Source of the DNA: Jimgerdemannia flammicorona
Taxonomy: Eukaryota > Mucoromycota > Endogonomycetes > Endogonales > Endogonaceae
Direction: 5' to 3'
Assembly (NCBI GenBank): GCA_003990745.1
Contig: RBNI01004015.1
Coordinates: forward strand, 1 to 14,786
DNA length: 14,786 nucleotides
The translations under genes were made by a program, and so were the position numbers. Shown here piece by piece: positions 7,052-14,786 of this stretch; the stretch's first letter is position 1; each line of letters opens with the position of its first letter. Below the pieces are notes generated by a model. It saw only the letters and a list, made by a program, of their open reading frames with translations. It did no database searches and was not told the DNA's origin.

Positions 7052-8503
7052 TAATGTAACAAGTAGTATAACCATACTACCAAAATTGTAAATTGACCAT
7101 ATATTATATCTAGTACACTAGGCAACCAAAACTCCTTTACTGTACCCACCTGTATAATTAGCTAGAGATATCAGAAACATTATGTTTACCTATTCTGTAC
7201 CAATATACTATATCAGTCTGATATATTGTATCAGTCCAGTACACTATACCAGTTCAGTATACTATATTATTCTGGAATACTTATCATAGATAGCAATTAA
7301 TAATTAGTAATATAGTAACCAGATAGCAATCACCATTATATAAAATATCCCAAAGATAAGAGTAGATAAACCTCAGTCCAAAATTCAGAACATATTTCAA
7401 CTCCAGTTTACTTTCTGATATAAAGAAGAGTCTGAAAATCAAAGCAAAAGATAAGTCTACCTACTATACTTTGAGAGATATGCCTGCCAAAAGCCAATTG
7501 ATCCAGGAAGGATTGCAACACTTAGGAGAAACATCTGCTCGAAAGCCACTACTAGGAGATTGTGAGCTTACTTTCCACTCTGGTCCACTTTCCAATACAA
7601 AGAATGAGTCCATTTTCAAGAGAAGTCCACTACATTTTTGGTTTGCTTGCCAGATAAGTCTGAAATCTCTCTTATCACAAAGCCAGTCTGTTGACTCAAC
7701 TTTGCAGTAAAGCCAGTCTGTTGACTCAACTTTGCAGTAAAGCCAGTCTTTGACATAACTCCATATAAATGAAGCCAGGCTTATTGTAACTTTGCCAGAA
7801 ACCCACTATTTCCAGAGAGCCCACCTTATGGAACCTTGCCACAAGCCAGTCTATCTGACATAACTTCGCAGTGAACTTGTTCCCACAAACGAAGCCAGTC
7901 TTTGATGTAACATGCCTAGAATTCCCGCCATCTGAGTTATTCAAGAAGTTCGCCAATTCAGGAAAAATCTGCATCATCCAAGTTATTTTCCAGAAGAACC
8001 CAATTCAGAAGAATCTGTGTTATCCAAGTTATTAAGTTATCCGATATTCCCAGAGAGCAGTCAGTTCAGAAGAATCTGTGCCAAACCAAGTTATCCAAAT
8101 TATCTGACAAATCTGCATAAGGAATACCACTAAGACCGTCTGCCAAGATCATCATATCAGAAATCACATACTTTTAGAGTTCATTGCACTACACAGATAT
8201 CGTTACACAGAAATCACAACTTTTGGAGATCATCATGCTACATCGAGATTGTTATGCAGATATTGCATAAGGAAACTGCCAAATTACCAGACCACCCATG
8301 CCAGACACAAATCGCTACTACACCCAAGAACTGTCCCAATAAGAAAATCGACCATTGTATCCAGATTGACTATTATACCACTAAACACCAATGAGGAATC
8401 CTAGAACATTTTGTTGCTTTTTGACAATGTAACTGGGGGCTCAAGCCAAACTACATCAACCTCTAACATTGTAATTTGCCTCTATTGAGCCAGGCATATT
8501 ACA
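7052..8503 (+). repeat. LTR of element B (LTR2, 1452 bp)
   Basis: Collinear with LTR1: same polypurine boundary, shared blocks around the TATA-like site, at 7444-7660, through the degenerate repeat zone, and at the 3' end (8429-8503, ending TTACA). It starts TAATG where LTR1 has TGATG, so the terminal TG appears mutated to TA. In 7370-7660, six CpG sites of LTR1 are TpG or CpA here. It is longer than LTR1 partly because of a duplicated segment (7398-7440 resembles 7573-7617) and extra tandem units at 7681-7740. There is no coding potential. Confidence 0.82.
7681..7740 (+). repeat. Perfect 30-bp tandem repeat, two units plus partial third
   Basis: Bases 7681-7710 and 7711-7740 are identical 30-mers beginning AGCCAGTCTG and ending GCAGTAA; a third unit starts at 7741 with AGCCAGTCT and then diverges. 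LTR1 has scattered related units (GCCAGT followed by GATG and AACT) around 5680-5760. Two identical units in an otherwise decayed LTR suggest recent duplication or local homogenisation. Confidence 0.85.
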
Positions 8504-8997
8504 GTATATATTAATAGAATAATGAAAAAAAGGTACAATAGGGACCTACAATGTTGAGATGGAACTGACTTCTCTTGGATAGTTTCCTACTGATGAACTT
8601 TGACATTAGTGTTAGTATAGAGTATCAACAGAGAGTATGAAAGAATCTGTAGCCAATAGGCTAGTAGTCAGTAGACATTAGTAAGGTGTGGGACTGGACT
8701 AGAGTCTGACCTTAAAGTACTGAGATATTGTGATAGTTTTCTCTAAAGTTCTGAGTAGTATAGTAGTATAACTTGAAGAGAAAAATTATATAAAACTTTA
8801 GATCAGTATACTTAATAGAGGGTAGGGGGTTTAGAGTATAAGGATTATTATAATATAGAGTAGGAGAGGGGGATTATATATACCAAAACATTTGTTAATA
8901 GAGAATAAGATATGGGCATCTTTCTCCACTACAATTCACGTTACACACACTTTACAACACACTTTCAAATCGTTTATTGGAGAAAGATATTAAGGAG
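8504..8997. other. AT-rich stretch between LTR2 and LINE ORF1, no gene seen
   Basis: This stretch has no convincing coding frame, RNA gene or LTR similarity. It contains many TAGTA/TATAG runs and a purine-rich, weakly G-rich segment near 8815-8875. The last part is probably the 5' UTR of the LINE; the rest may be flanking host DNA or older repeat debris. The LINE 5' end cannot be placed because target-site duplications could not be matched with the 3' end lying at the window edge. Confidence 0.5.
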
Positions 8998-11032
8998 ATG
9001 TCAACCAGCAAGCAAGCCGATGCATGTACTAGGTCGGGTGGACCTGGGGCCTTCAACTGGCAGCATGTCGGGAGAGAGTATGGATTGGGGATGGGGTCTT
9101 TTGGTGGCTCGAGTGGACAGGGCAGCTTGGGGAGTGGAAGCGGCACTGGTGGGGGGGCTGGAGGGCAGTAGGGAAGAAGCTTTGCTGACATGCTGAGGGA
9201 TGGGGGCTGGCCAATGGGCACTCGTGGTGGACAGGCAGAAGGGAAGGGAAAGAAGAAGGCTGGGAATGCTGGAGGAGCTGGGCCTTCATTGGTGGGAGGT
9301 GGGGGAAGTGGAGTAGCTGCTGGGGGCAGTGGCGGGACTGCTGATGGTAGTGTGATGGCAAATCAGGAGGAAAAAAAAAGAGATGTGACGGCTGATGGCC
9401 AGGGAGGACAGGGGTTCCCGATGTAGAAGGGGGACCTGGTGGATGGTCTAATGGGACTGGCAGTGGCCCCATTGCTCAAGAAGTCGATCTTAGAGTTCAT
9501 GGCCACCTTGTGCTTCCAGGGCTTAGCAGTGACAGCAAGGATGATTCTGGGGCTTATCTCAAAGCAGGTGGCTGGGGCAGCCTCAGTAAAGTTTTTGAAG
9601 GGTCTGGAGAGGGTTGAGGTGGGCTTTGAGGAGGCGGGCCCACTGGATGAGACGATAAGGACTGGAGTGGTAGTTGAGGAGGTGGTGGTCCCCATGGTGA
9701 GGTGCTTAAGGTGGGACCCCAGGGTGGTGCAGCTTCTGGTGAGGGGGGTGCCCATGGTGACAAAGGAGGAGACTAGGAAGAGGGTAGAGGAGGTGATGGT
9801 AGAATATGGTGATGTGGTAGACATCGGCTTTCAGGTGTGGGAAGGGATGACTTTCTGGATAGGTGATGTCGATGTCAGGATTTGGTTGACAGGGAAGGAG
9901 GCCATAGGGAAGTCAAGTGACTGGCCTTCAGTGCTGATGTAGGGGGCCATTGTCTGTAAGGTGTTGAGGGTGAAAGGGAGTGAAGAGGAGGAGGAGGACT
10001 TGTTGGAGGTGCTGGAGGAGTTGGGTGGTGCAGTGGAGAGGAGGGCAAAGTCCTGGAAACTGTTTGAGGAGTCGACGCATCTGGATGTTGTGGGCGGGAC
10101 GCATATCCATATAGATAAGAAGCAGTGGGAGTGGGCCCAGAGATGCAAGAGGCAGAGAGAGCTATTGGCAAGTATGACCGGAGGGATGGAGAAGAGGTCA
10201 GTTGGAGCTGAGGAGGCTGGAGGCATTAAGGCCAGTGTCTGGGCTAGCGAAGGAGGGGAGGAGGTGGTGGCAAAGGAGGCAGAGGCTGGGAAGATGCTGG
10301 ACAAGAACCCGTTTGCTGATGGTACCTTCGAAGTGTGGGAGCTGGAGTTGGATGCCACCCCCCCCCACTTATCAGGAGGGGCCTGATTGTGAAGAGAGAG
10401 ATGACGGAGGATACATGGATGCAAGGGGCCCAGCAGGTACGCTTTGGGGTCCTGGATGTGGCTCAAGGGGGTCAGGTAGTGGCAGTTGGCAAGGATGAGT
10501 TGGTGGATGTCCCTGAGGAGGAGTGGAATGAGGCTGCCAGTGTAGGAGCTGATACTATGATGTTGGATGCAGGGCAGCTGGGGACTCCAGGAGGGAAGGA
10601 GGTAGGGAACTTGTTGTGGATATGCAAGGTGATGGATAATCTTGCAGCAGAGGCTTTGGGGGAAGTGGACCTGAGGGCGATACCTGAGGAGCATTGGGAA
10701 AGGATTCTGCATAGTGATGAGATGGTGGAGGTACTGAAAGTGGAGATTCTGGCAATTTTCCTGGAAGAGGAGGGATATGAGGTTGATGAGGTGAGGAAGG
10801 CAGAGCTGAAGGTGGTTGCTGGTGAGCAGGCGACCTACTGTTGGGTGGAGCGTCATAGTCTGCAGCTCTGGCGGAGGCCTGTATGGAGTATAGGGAGGAC
10901 TTTGAGGAGCGTGAGGATGGGGCTATGGTTGAACTTCTGGGAGAGTTGGCAGTACAAGAGGCTGGGGAGAGGGAACTAGCTGCTGAACATGACTTGGACT
11001 TGGTGCAAGAGGAGCAGAATGCGGACTTGTAG
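8998..11032 (+). pseudogene. LINE ORF1, Gly-rich N-terminus and acidic C-terminus
   Basis: The ATG at 8998 opens frame 1, which runs to about 10357 past TAG codons at 9169, 9424 and 9940. A nine-C run at 10358-10366 marks a shift to frame 3 (to about 10800). Near 10800-10860 it moves to frame 2, with stops at 10823 and 10856, which ends in a strongly acidic tail at TAG 11030-11032. The N-terminus is Gly/Ser-rich and low complexity. The middle (9580-9940) has an alternating hydrophobic pattern with LLVRGVPMVTKEE, loosely like the RNA-binding/DUF4283-type region of some LINE ORF1 proteins. I see no CCHC zinc knuckle. ORF1 proteins bind element RNA in the RNP; here that is inferred from position, 31 bases before ORF2. 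Confidence 0.6.
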
Positions 11033-11063
11033 AGGTTGGGACCACAATATATCATTATTCTCT

Positions 11064-11747
11064 ATGAACAGTACAACCAACATTTTCTCCTTGAATGTGA
11101 ATGGGTTACGGGGCTCAGGGGGGCATAAGAACATTTTTACTTGGCTCAAGAGATTGGAGGCTGATCTCTTTTTACTACAGGATGTTTGGTGTAAAGATGA
11201 GGATGATCGGGTAGAGTGGACTAGGGAATGGGGTGGGGTTACTGCTTGGTTTGGAAAGGTTGCAATTCTGATAAGGAAGGGCAGGGGTGACTTGGGGGGA
11301 ATAAGGAGCTGGGGCGATCATTTGGTCTGGGGAGATTGGCATCATCCAGGGTGAGAATCAGTGAAGGTGGGCTCTTGTTACTGCCCTGCAGTTAGGGGTG
11401 AGAGGATTGCTTGGATTAGGGGGCTGTTGGAGGAGGGTATTCTCTTGGAGGAAGGGGTTGATGTTCTCGGTGGGGACTTTAATATGGTTTGGGATCAGCA
11501 TCTGGACAGAACTGATGGAGGGAGGAGGGCTGGGGGTAGAAGTGGAGGTCTGGATACATGGGAGGAGGTGGAGACATTGAGCTCCTTGGGGGATATGGGT
11601 AGAACGAGGTGGGGTGATACCAGGGTCTACACACATTGGATGAATGGCTTGGGTACAAGGATTGACTGGATTCTGATGGCGGAGTACTGGGGTTTGGATG
11701 TTTGGAAGGCTTTGGAGGTGGAGTAGTGCCTATGGTCTGATCACTAG
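11064..11747 (+). pseudogene. LINE ORF2: APE-type endonuclease domain
   Basis: The ATG at 11064 starts frame 3. Motifs in order are LNVNGLRG (11091 onward), FLLQD with Asp at 11181-11183 where many endonucleases have Glu (LQE), YCPA after a TGA at 11352-11354, GGDFN with Asp at 11475-11477, RIDWIL with Asp at 11664-11666, and WSDH with the terminal His at 11742-11744. These match the apurinic-endonuclease-like fold that nicks target DNA to prime reverse transcription. TAG codons at 11724 and 11745 interrupt the end of the domain. The Asp in LLQD may be natural for the clade, as fungal and plant LINEs with LQD are known. This start was chosen because the endonuclease motif follows within ten residues. 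Confidence 0.87.
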
Positions 11748-13795
11748 GATCTGTTGGGGCAGGGGCAGTTTGGGGGGAGTGGAGATGGACCTAGACATTG
11801 GTGCCTTAACTCCTCCCTGCTGGCTGAGAAGGGGTTGTGGGAATTGTGGGTGGAGGACATTCAGGTGAAAGTTTTTAACTGGAGGCGTGAGGGTTTGCCT
11901 GTGGCTGTCTGCTGGATGAGATTGAAAGAGGCTGTAAGGGTTTATTGGGGAGGGGCTGGTAGAGAGGCCGGTAGGCAGAGGAAGAGGCACACAAGGTGTG
12001 CTTCCAGCAGGCTGAGGAGACTACAAATTGATTGGGCGGATTTGCTCACTGTTGAGGGGGTGGAGGACTGGAGGATAGAGAGGGCAAAGTTAGAGATAGG
12101 GGAACTACAACAGGTACTGTAGGAAGAGGAGGAGACCCATATGTGAGGTGTGGCTGCTTGGTTAAGGTGGCAGGGGCTTGAGGAGGGTGAGCGGCCTACT
12201 AGGTACTTATCGAGAATTCTCAAAGCTAGAAGAGTGCGACATTGGTGGGATGGGGCCCTAAATACTAATGGGGAAATAGTGCACGGCACACAACAAATCT
12301 TAGGGGTTTTGAACGAGAGATGGCAGGGCTTGTGGAGTGAGGGAGAAGGGGGTGCTGATGAGGCGGAGATTGCAGATACACTAGAAGAGAGGGGGCCACC
12401 ACAAGTAGCTGGACTGGGTAACTTGATCTTACCGGTGCAGGGAGAGGAGATACAGAGTATCCTGGCAGCTACTAAACTTGGGACAGCACCAGGGGAGAAT
12501 GGATTGCCGTGGGACTTATGGAAGAAGATGGTGAACATCCCCGGAGTTTTGGGTGAGATGGCTGCTCTCTTGACGATATCCTGCAGAGTGGTGAGTGGGT
12601 TGGAGAGCAGGATCTTGGACTGGTGGCCTTGTTGTACAAAGACAAGGGGAGGAGGGAAGACTGGAAGAACTGGAGGCCAATCATGCTTCTGGACATGGAC
12701 AGGAAGATATTGACTAAGGTGATTGTCGCAAGGTTGGAGAAAGTTGCCCAACAGGTACTGGGGGAGGAACAGCGGGGCTTTGTTGGGGGCAGACTTATAA
12801 GAGATAGGACTGTGTGAGTTTATGGTGTCATTGAAGGGGCCCGGGCCTGTGGACTGGATGGAAGGTTGGTCTTTTTGGACCAGAAAAAGGCCTATGACTG
12901 TGTATGGCGGGTGTGGCTGGGCAAGGTATTGGACCAAATTGGGGTTCCCCCAAGATTTAGGACCTCTATATTGAGTCTGCTAGAAGGCAGTCGGGCAGCT
13001 TTGACGTGTAATGGTCACTGTGGGAAGGCATTTTCCTTGGGAAGAGGAGTTCCTCAGGGGGACCCTCTGTCCCCTATTCTCTATGCTCTTTCACTGGAGC
13101 CGTTGATGGATAGGATTTGCTGGAAGGTGGCAGGGCTCTCTATTTATGGTATAGTGTGGAAGGTGGGGGCCTTTGCTGATGATATGGTGGTTGGACTTGG
13201 GTCGGTAGTAGATGTAGAGGCACTTCAGGAGACTGTAGAATGGTATGAGACTCACTTAGGGGCGAAGCTCAACTGGTATAAGTGTGAGATGATGGTGCTA
13301 GGGAATGAGGTAGTGGGTGAGGATGTCATTGGAACAATTGTCCCTACCAGTGAGGTGGTGTGGTATCTGTGCATCTTCCTCTCTATATATAGTTCTGTCT
13401 TACCACAAGTGTGCTGGAAGAGCAGAGTGAACATTTGGGGAGAGGCCCTTCAAAGCTGGAGAGGCCGCCATATCTCTCTAGTGGGGCAGGTGTCAATCCT
13501 GAATGTATATTGGTTCCCCAAACTGTGGTATATAGCATATCACCTCGACTTCCCAGCATGGGTGGTGAAGAAGCTGATGAAGGTGGCTAGGAATTGGATT
13601 TGGGCAGAGAGGAGGGCTCAGGTCAGTTGGGATACTCTTGTGAGACCGGTGGTCAGGGGTGGTCTTGGCCTGATGGATTTCCCTAAGAGGCTGCATTGCT
13701 TGCGAGCCTGGTGGTTGAAGAGAGCTATGGAACTGCAGGGTGGAGGTTGGGTGCCTCTGCTGCAGAAGGTATGGGAGATGCGAACATCCCCTTGA
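11748..13795 (+). pseudogene. LINE ORF2: linker and reverse transcriptase domain
   Basis: Frame 3 carries a helical linker with stops at 12120 and 12144, then TAPGENGLP near 12483 (the usual KAPGxDG motif). Near 12600-12620 the frame changes to 2, where KNWRPI, RGFVGGRLIRDRTV, FLDQKKAYDCVW (catalytic Asp 12878-12880), GVPQGDPLSP (13046-13075) and FADDMVV (FADD at 13172-13183) follow. The catalytic Asp residues are therefore intact, in contrast to the Gypsy RT. A TGA lies at 12815-12817. The thumb reads VVWYLCIFLS, where WYLGI is usual, so a Gly may have become Cys. The frame then stops at TGA 13793-13795. The enzyme would copy element RNA at the nicked target. Confidence 0.92.
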
Positions 13796-14707
13796 GGGTC
13801 CTCTGGAGATCTGTTCAATTTGGTAGAGCTGAATGGAATTAGGAGGCTATAGTTCAAGGGCTTTTGGTGGGGTGTGGCTGATGGGGTACACCAAATTGGC
13901 CTGCACTGGCAAGGCAATGAGGGGGAGGCAGTGTTGGGGCCTAGTATGTAGCATTGGGATAGACTGCTCCTGGGGGGTGCTCCACTTGCTACGTTTGATA
14001 TTGGGGAGAGAGTTGAGTGTCAGCAGTGGGCCAGGATCTTTGGCCAAGTGGATGGCAGGCTACAGGGATTGGCAAAGAGTGGGACTGGGCCAGTATCTGG
14101 TCTTGGAGTGCAGTGGCTTCCTCCCAAGTTCTGGGTGGTATGGTGGAGAATGTTGTGGAGGAATGTCATGCTGAATTTCCATATGGGACATTTGGTAGAT
14201 GGTGGACAATTTGACTGTGAGGAGTGTTATGATTTTGGGCGAGCTGGGGGTCATATACAGATGCCAGAACATTGGCTGGGAGAGTGTGAGGTTTTCAGGG
14301 AATTTTGGACTGCAATAGGGGATAGATTGGGTGTGGGGCATAGGCTGGTTAGGGAGGGGGGTCGCTGGGAGGACTTGAGATCTCGGCTTGTGGGTGGGGT
14401 GGGTAATAGTTGGCTTACAGTAGGGTGGATATTAGCAGTATGGGTGGGCTTGGCAGGCCATTGGCTTTTTGTATTTGAGGAGGGATAGCAGTTGGGGCTG
14501 CGAGAGAAGGTGTTGAGGTGAGAGGGGCTGTTGGGGGATCTGTTGACTAGGTGGTGGGTGGGTTGGGGCCCTCAGGGGGGACAACGTCGCACTTTGGTGG
14601 TAAAGATCTGTGAGCAGAGTGGTGGGAGGGTGGCAATAGTGTTAGACAAGATGGTTTTTCATCGGGAAGGGGTAGGGGGAGAGAGCCCCCCTAGGGGGAT
14701 TGGATAA
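13796..14707 (+). pseudogene. LINE ORF2: C-terminal region with CCHC zinc motif
   Basis: Frame 2 continues beyond the TGA at 13793 through TAG codons at 13850 and 13949 and is then open from 13952 to TAG 14486. It includes PPKFWVVWWRML, typical of the region before the zinc motif, and C-x2-C-x14-H-x4-C: Cys 14216 and 14225, His 14270, Cys 14285. This matches the C-terminal cysteine motif of L1/Tad-type ORF2 proteins, thought to bind RNA. After TAG 14486 and TGA 14519 the frame remains protein-like to TAA 14705-14707, so the original C-terminus was probably there. Confidence 0.78.
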
Positions 14708-14786
14708 GGGGTGGGCTCATTGTATTGATATGGGATAGATGGGAATTAATAAAGGAAGGAAGTCCAAGTAACTATAAAAAAGAAAA
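14708..14786 (+). terminator. LINE 3' UTR with AATAAA and A-rich tail
   Basis: A short 3' UTR follows the last stop. AATAAA occurs at 14748-14753 and an A-rich run (14775-14786, interrupted by one G) closes the window. A polyadenylation signal 20-25 bases before an A-tail is the expected 3' end of a LINE copy made by target-primed reverse transcription. The tail may continue beyond the window. Confidence 0.7.

Larger units (their letters stand above)
6436..8503 (+). mobile_element. Older Ty3/Gypsy copy (element B), 3' fragment
   Basis: From 6436 the sequence aligns to element A from about 4463, the end of the integrase C-terminal coding region, and stays collinear through the pol tail, accessory ORF, hairpin, polypurine tract and LTR. 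It is much more AT-rich and diverged than element A. The break in B coincides exactly with the end of A's LTR, which is what insertion of A into B would produce. The 5' remainder of B should lie upstream of A, outside the window. Confidence 0.85.
8998..14786 (+). mobile_element. L1/Tad-like LINE (non-LTR retrotransposon), degenerate
   Basis: Two ORFs in tandem, the second with an APE-type endonuclease followed by a LINE reverse transcriptase and a C-terminal CCHC motif, then AATAAA and an A-rich tail: the layout of L1/Tad-type non-LTR elements. No RNase H domain is apparent after the RT. The coding strand is strongly G-rich and C-poor, unlike the A-rich Gypsy element. At least 16 in-frame stops and three frame changes make it non-functional. 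The 5' boundary is set at the ORF1 start for lack of a better mark; the 3' end coincides with the window end. Confidence 0.88.

Noticed and set aside
7681..7760. CRISPR-like array
   Set aside because: The 30-bp units are directly adjacent with no spacers, and the setting is a eukaryotic LTR.
5084..8503. A single element with two LTRs flanking 6436-7051
   Set aside because: The intervening 616 bases are only the 3' internal end, collinear with 4463-5083. The left LTR belongs to element A, whose coding region precedes it, so nested insertion fits better.
8504..8997. Host gene or promoter between the elements
   Set aside because: No coding frame of note, splice-bounded exon or conserved RNA is recognisable; only AT-rich, purine-biased sequence.
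9831..12937. Long minus-strand open frames (9831-10856 and 11942-12937)
   Set aside because: They are Pro/Ser/Leu/His-rich without motifs and lie opposite the LINE coding frames. The G-rich, C-poor sense strand lacks the trinucleotides that would create minus-strand stops, so they are shadows.

Overview
The window is almost entirely transposable-element DNA from a eukaryotic nuclear genome, most likely a filamentous fungus and perhaps a basidiomycete. That guess rests on a Ty3/Gypsy element carrying a dUTPase domain beside an L1/Tad-like LINE, and on CpG-type decay between the two LTRs. The host itself is an inference: I see no host gene, rRNA, tRNA or CRISPR array.

Region 1 (1-6435) is the 3' part of a Ty3/Gypsy LTR retrotransposon ('element A') on the + strand. 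Its order is: end of a gag-like ORF with Cys/His clusters (3-503), Cys-rich N-terminal pol region (573-1271), trimeric-type dUTPase (1272-1658), pre-RT linker (1659-2056), reverse transcriptase (2057-2985), RNase H (2986-3471), integrase with HHCC, DD35E and GPY/F modules (3486-4547), a pol tail overlapped by an accessory acidic ORF (4468-5046), hairpin plus polypurine tract (5043-5083), and a 1.35-kb 3' LTR (5084-6435). The copy is dead: it has about ten in-frame stops, several frame changes and a YMGD in place of the RT YxDD motif.

Region 2 (6436-8503) is an older, more decayed relative ('element B'). It resumes exactly at the end of A's LTR, in the integrase C-terminal coding region, and runs through the pol tail, accessory ORF, hairpin and polypurine tract into its own 1.45-kb LTR (7052-8503). 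The simplest reading is that A inserted into B. The missing 5' LTR of A and 5' part of B should lie upstream of the window.

Region 3 (8504-8997) is AT-rich and has no recognisable gene.

Region 4 (8998-14786) is a G-rich-strand LINE on the + strand: a glycine-rich, acidic ORF1 (8998-11032), then ORF2 with an APE-type endonuclease, reverse transcriptase with an intact FADD motif, and a C-terminal CCHC zinc motif (11064-14707). A short 3' UTR with AATAAA and an A-rich tail reaches the window edge. This copy is also a pseudogene, with stops (mostly TAG) and frame changes.

The long Pro/Ser/Leu-rich reading frames on the minus strand of the LINE are shadows of its G-rich coding strand. The most interesting items are the PPT-adjacent hairpin kept in both element copies, the accessory ORF conserved in protein sequence between copies, and a dUTPase where no protease signature can be found.
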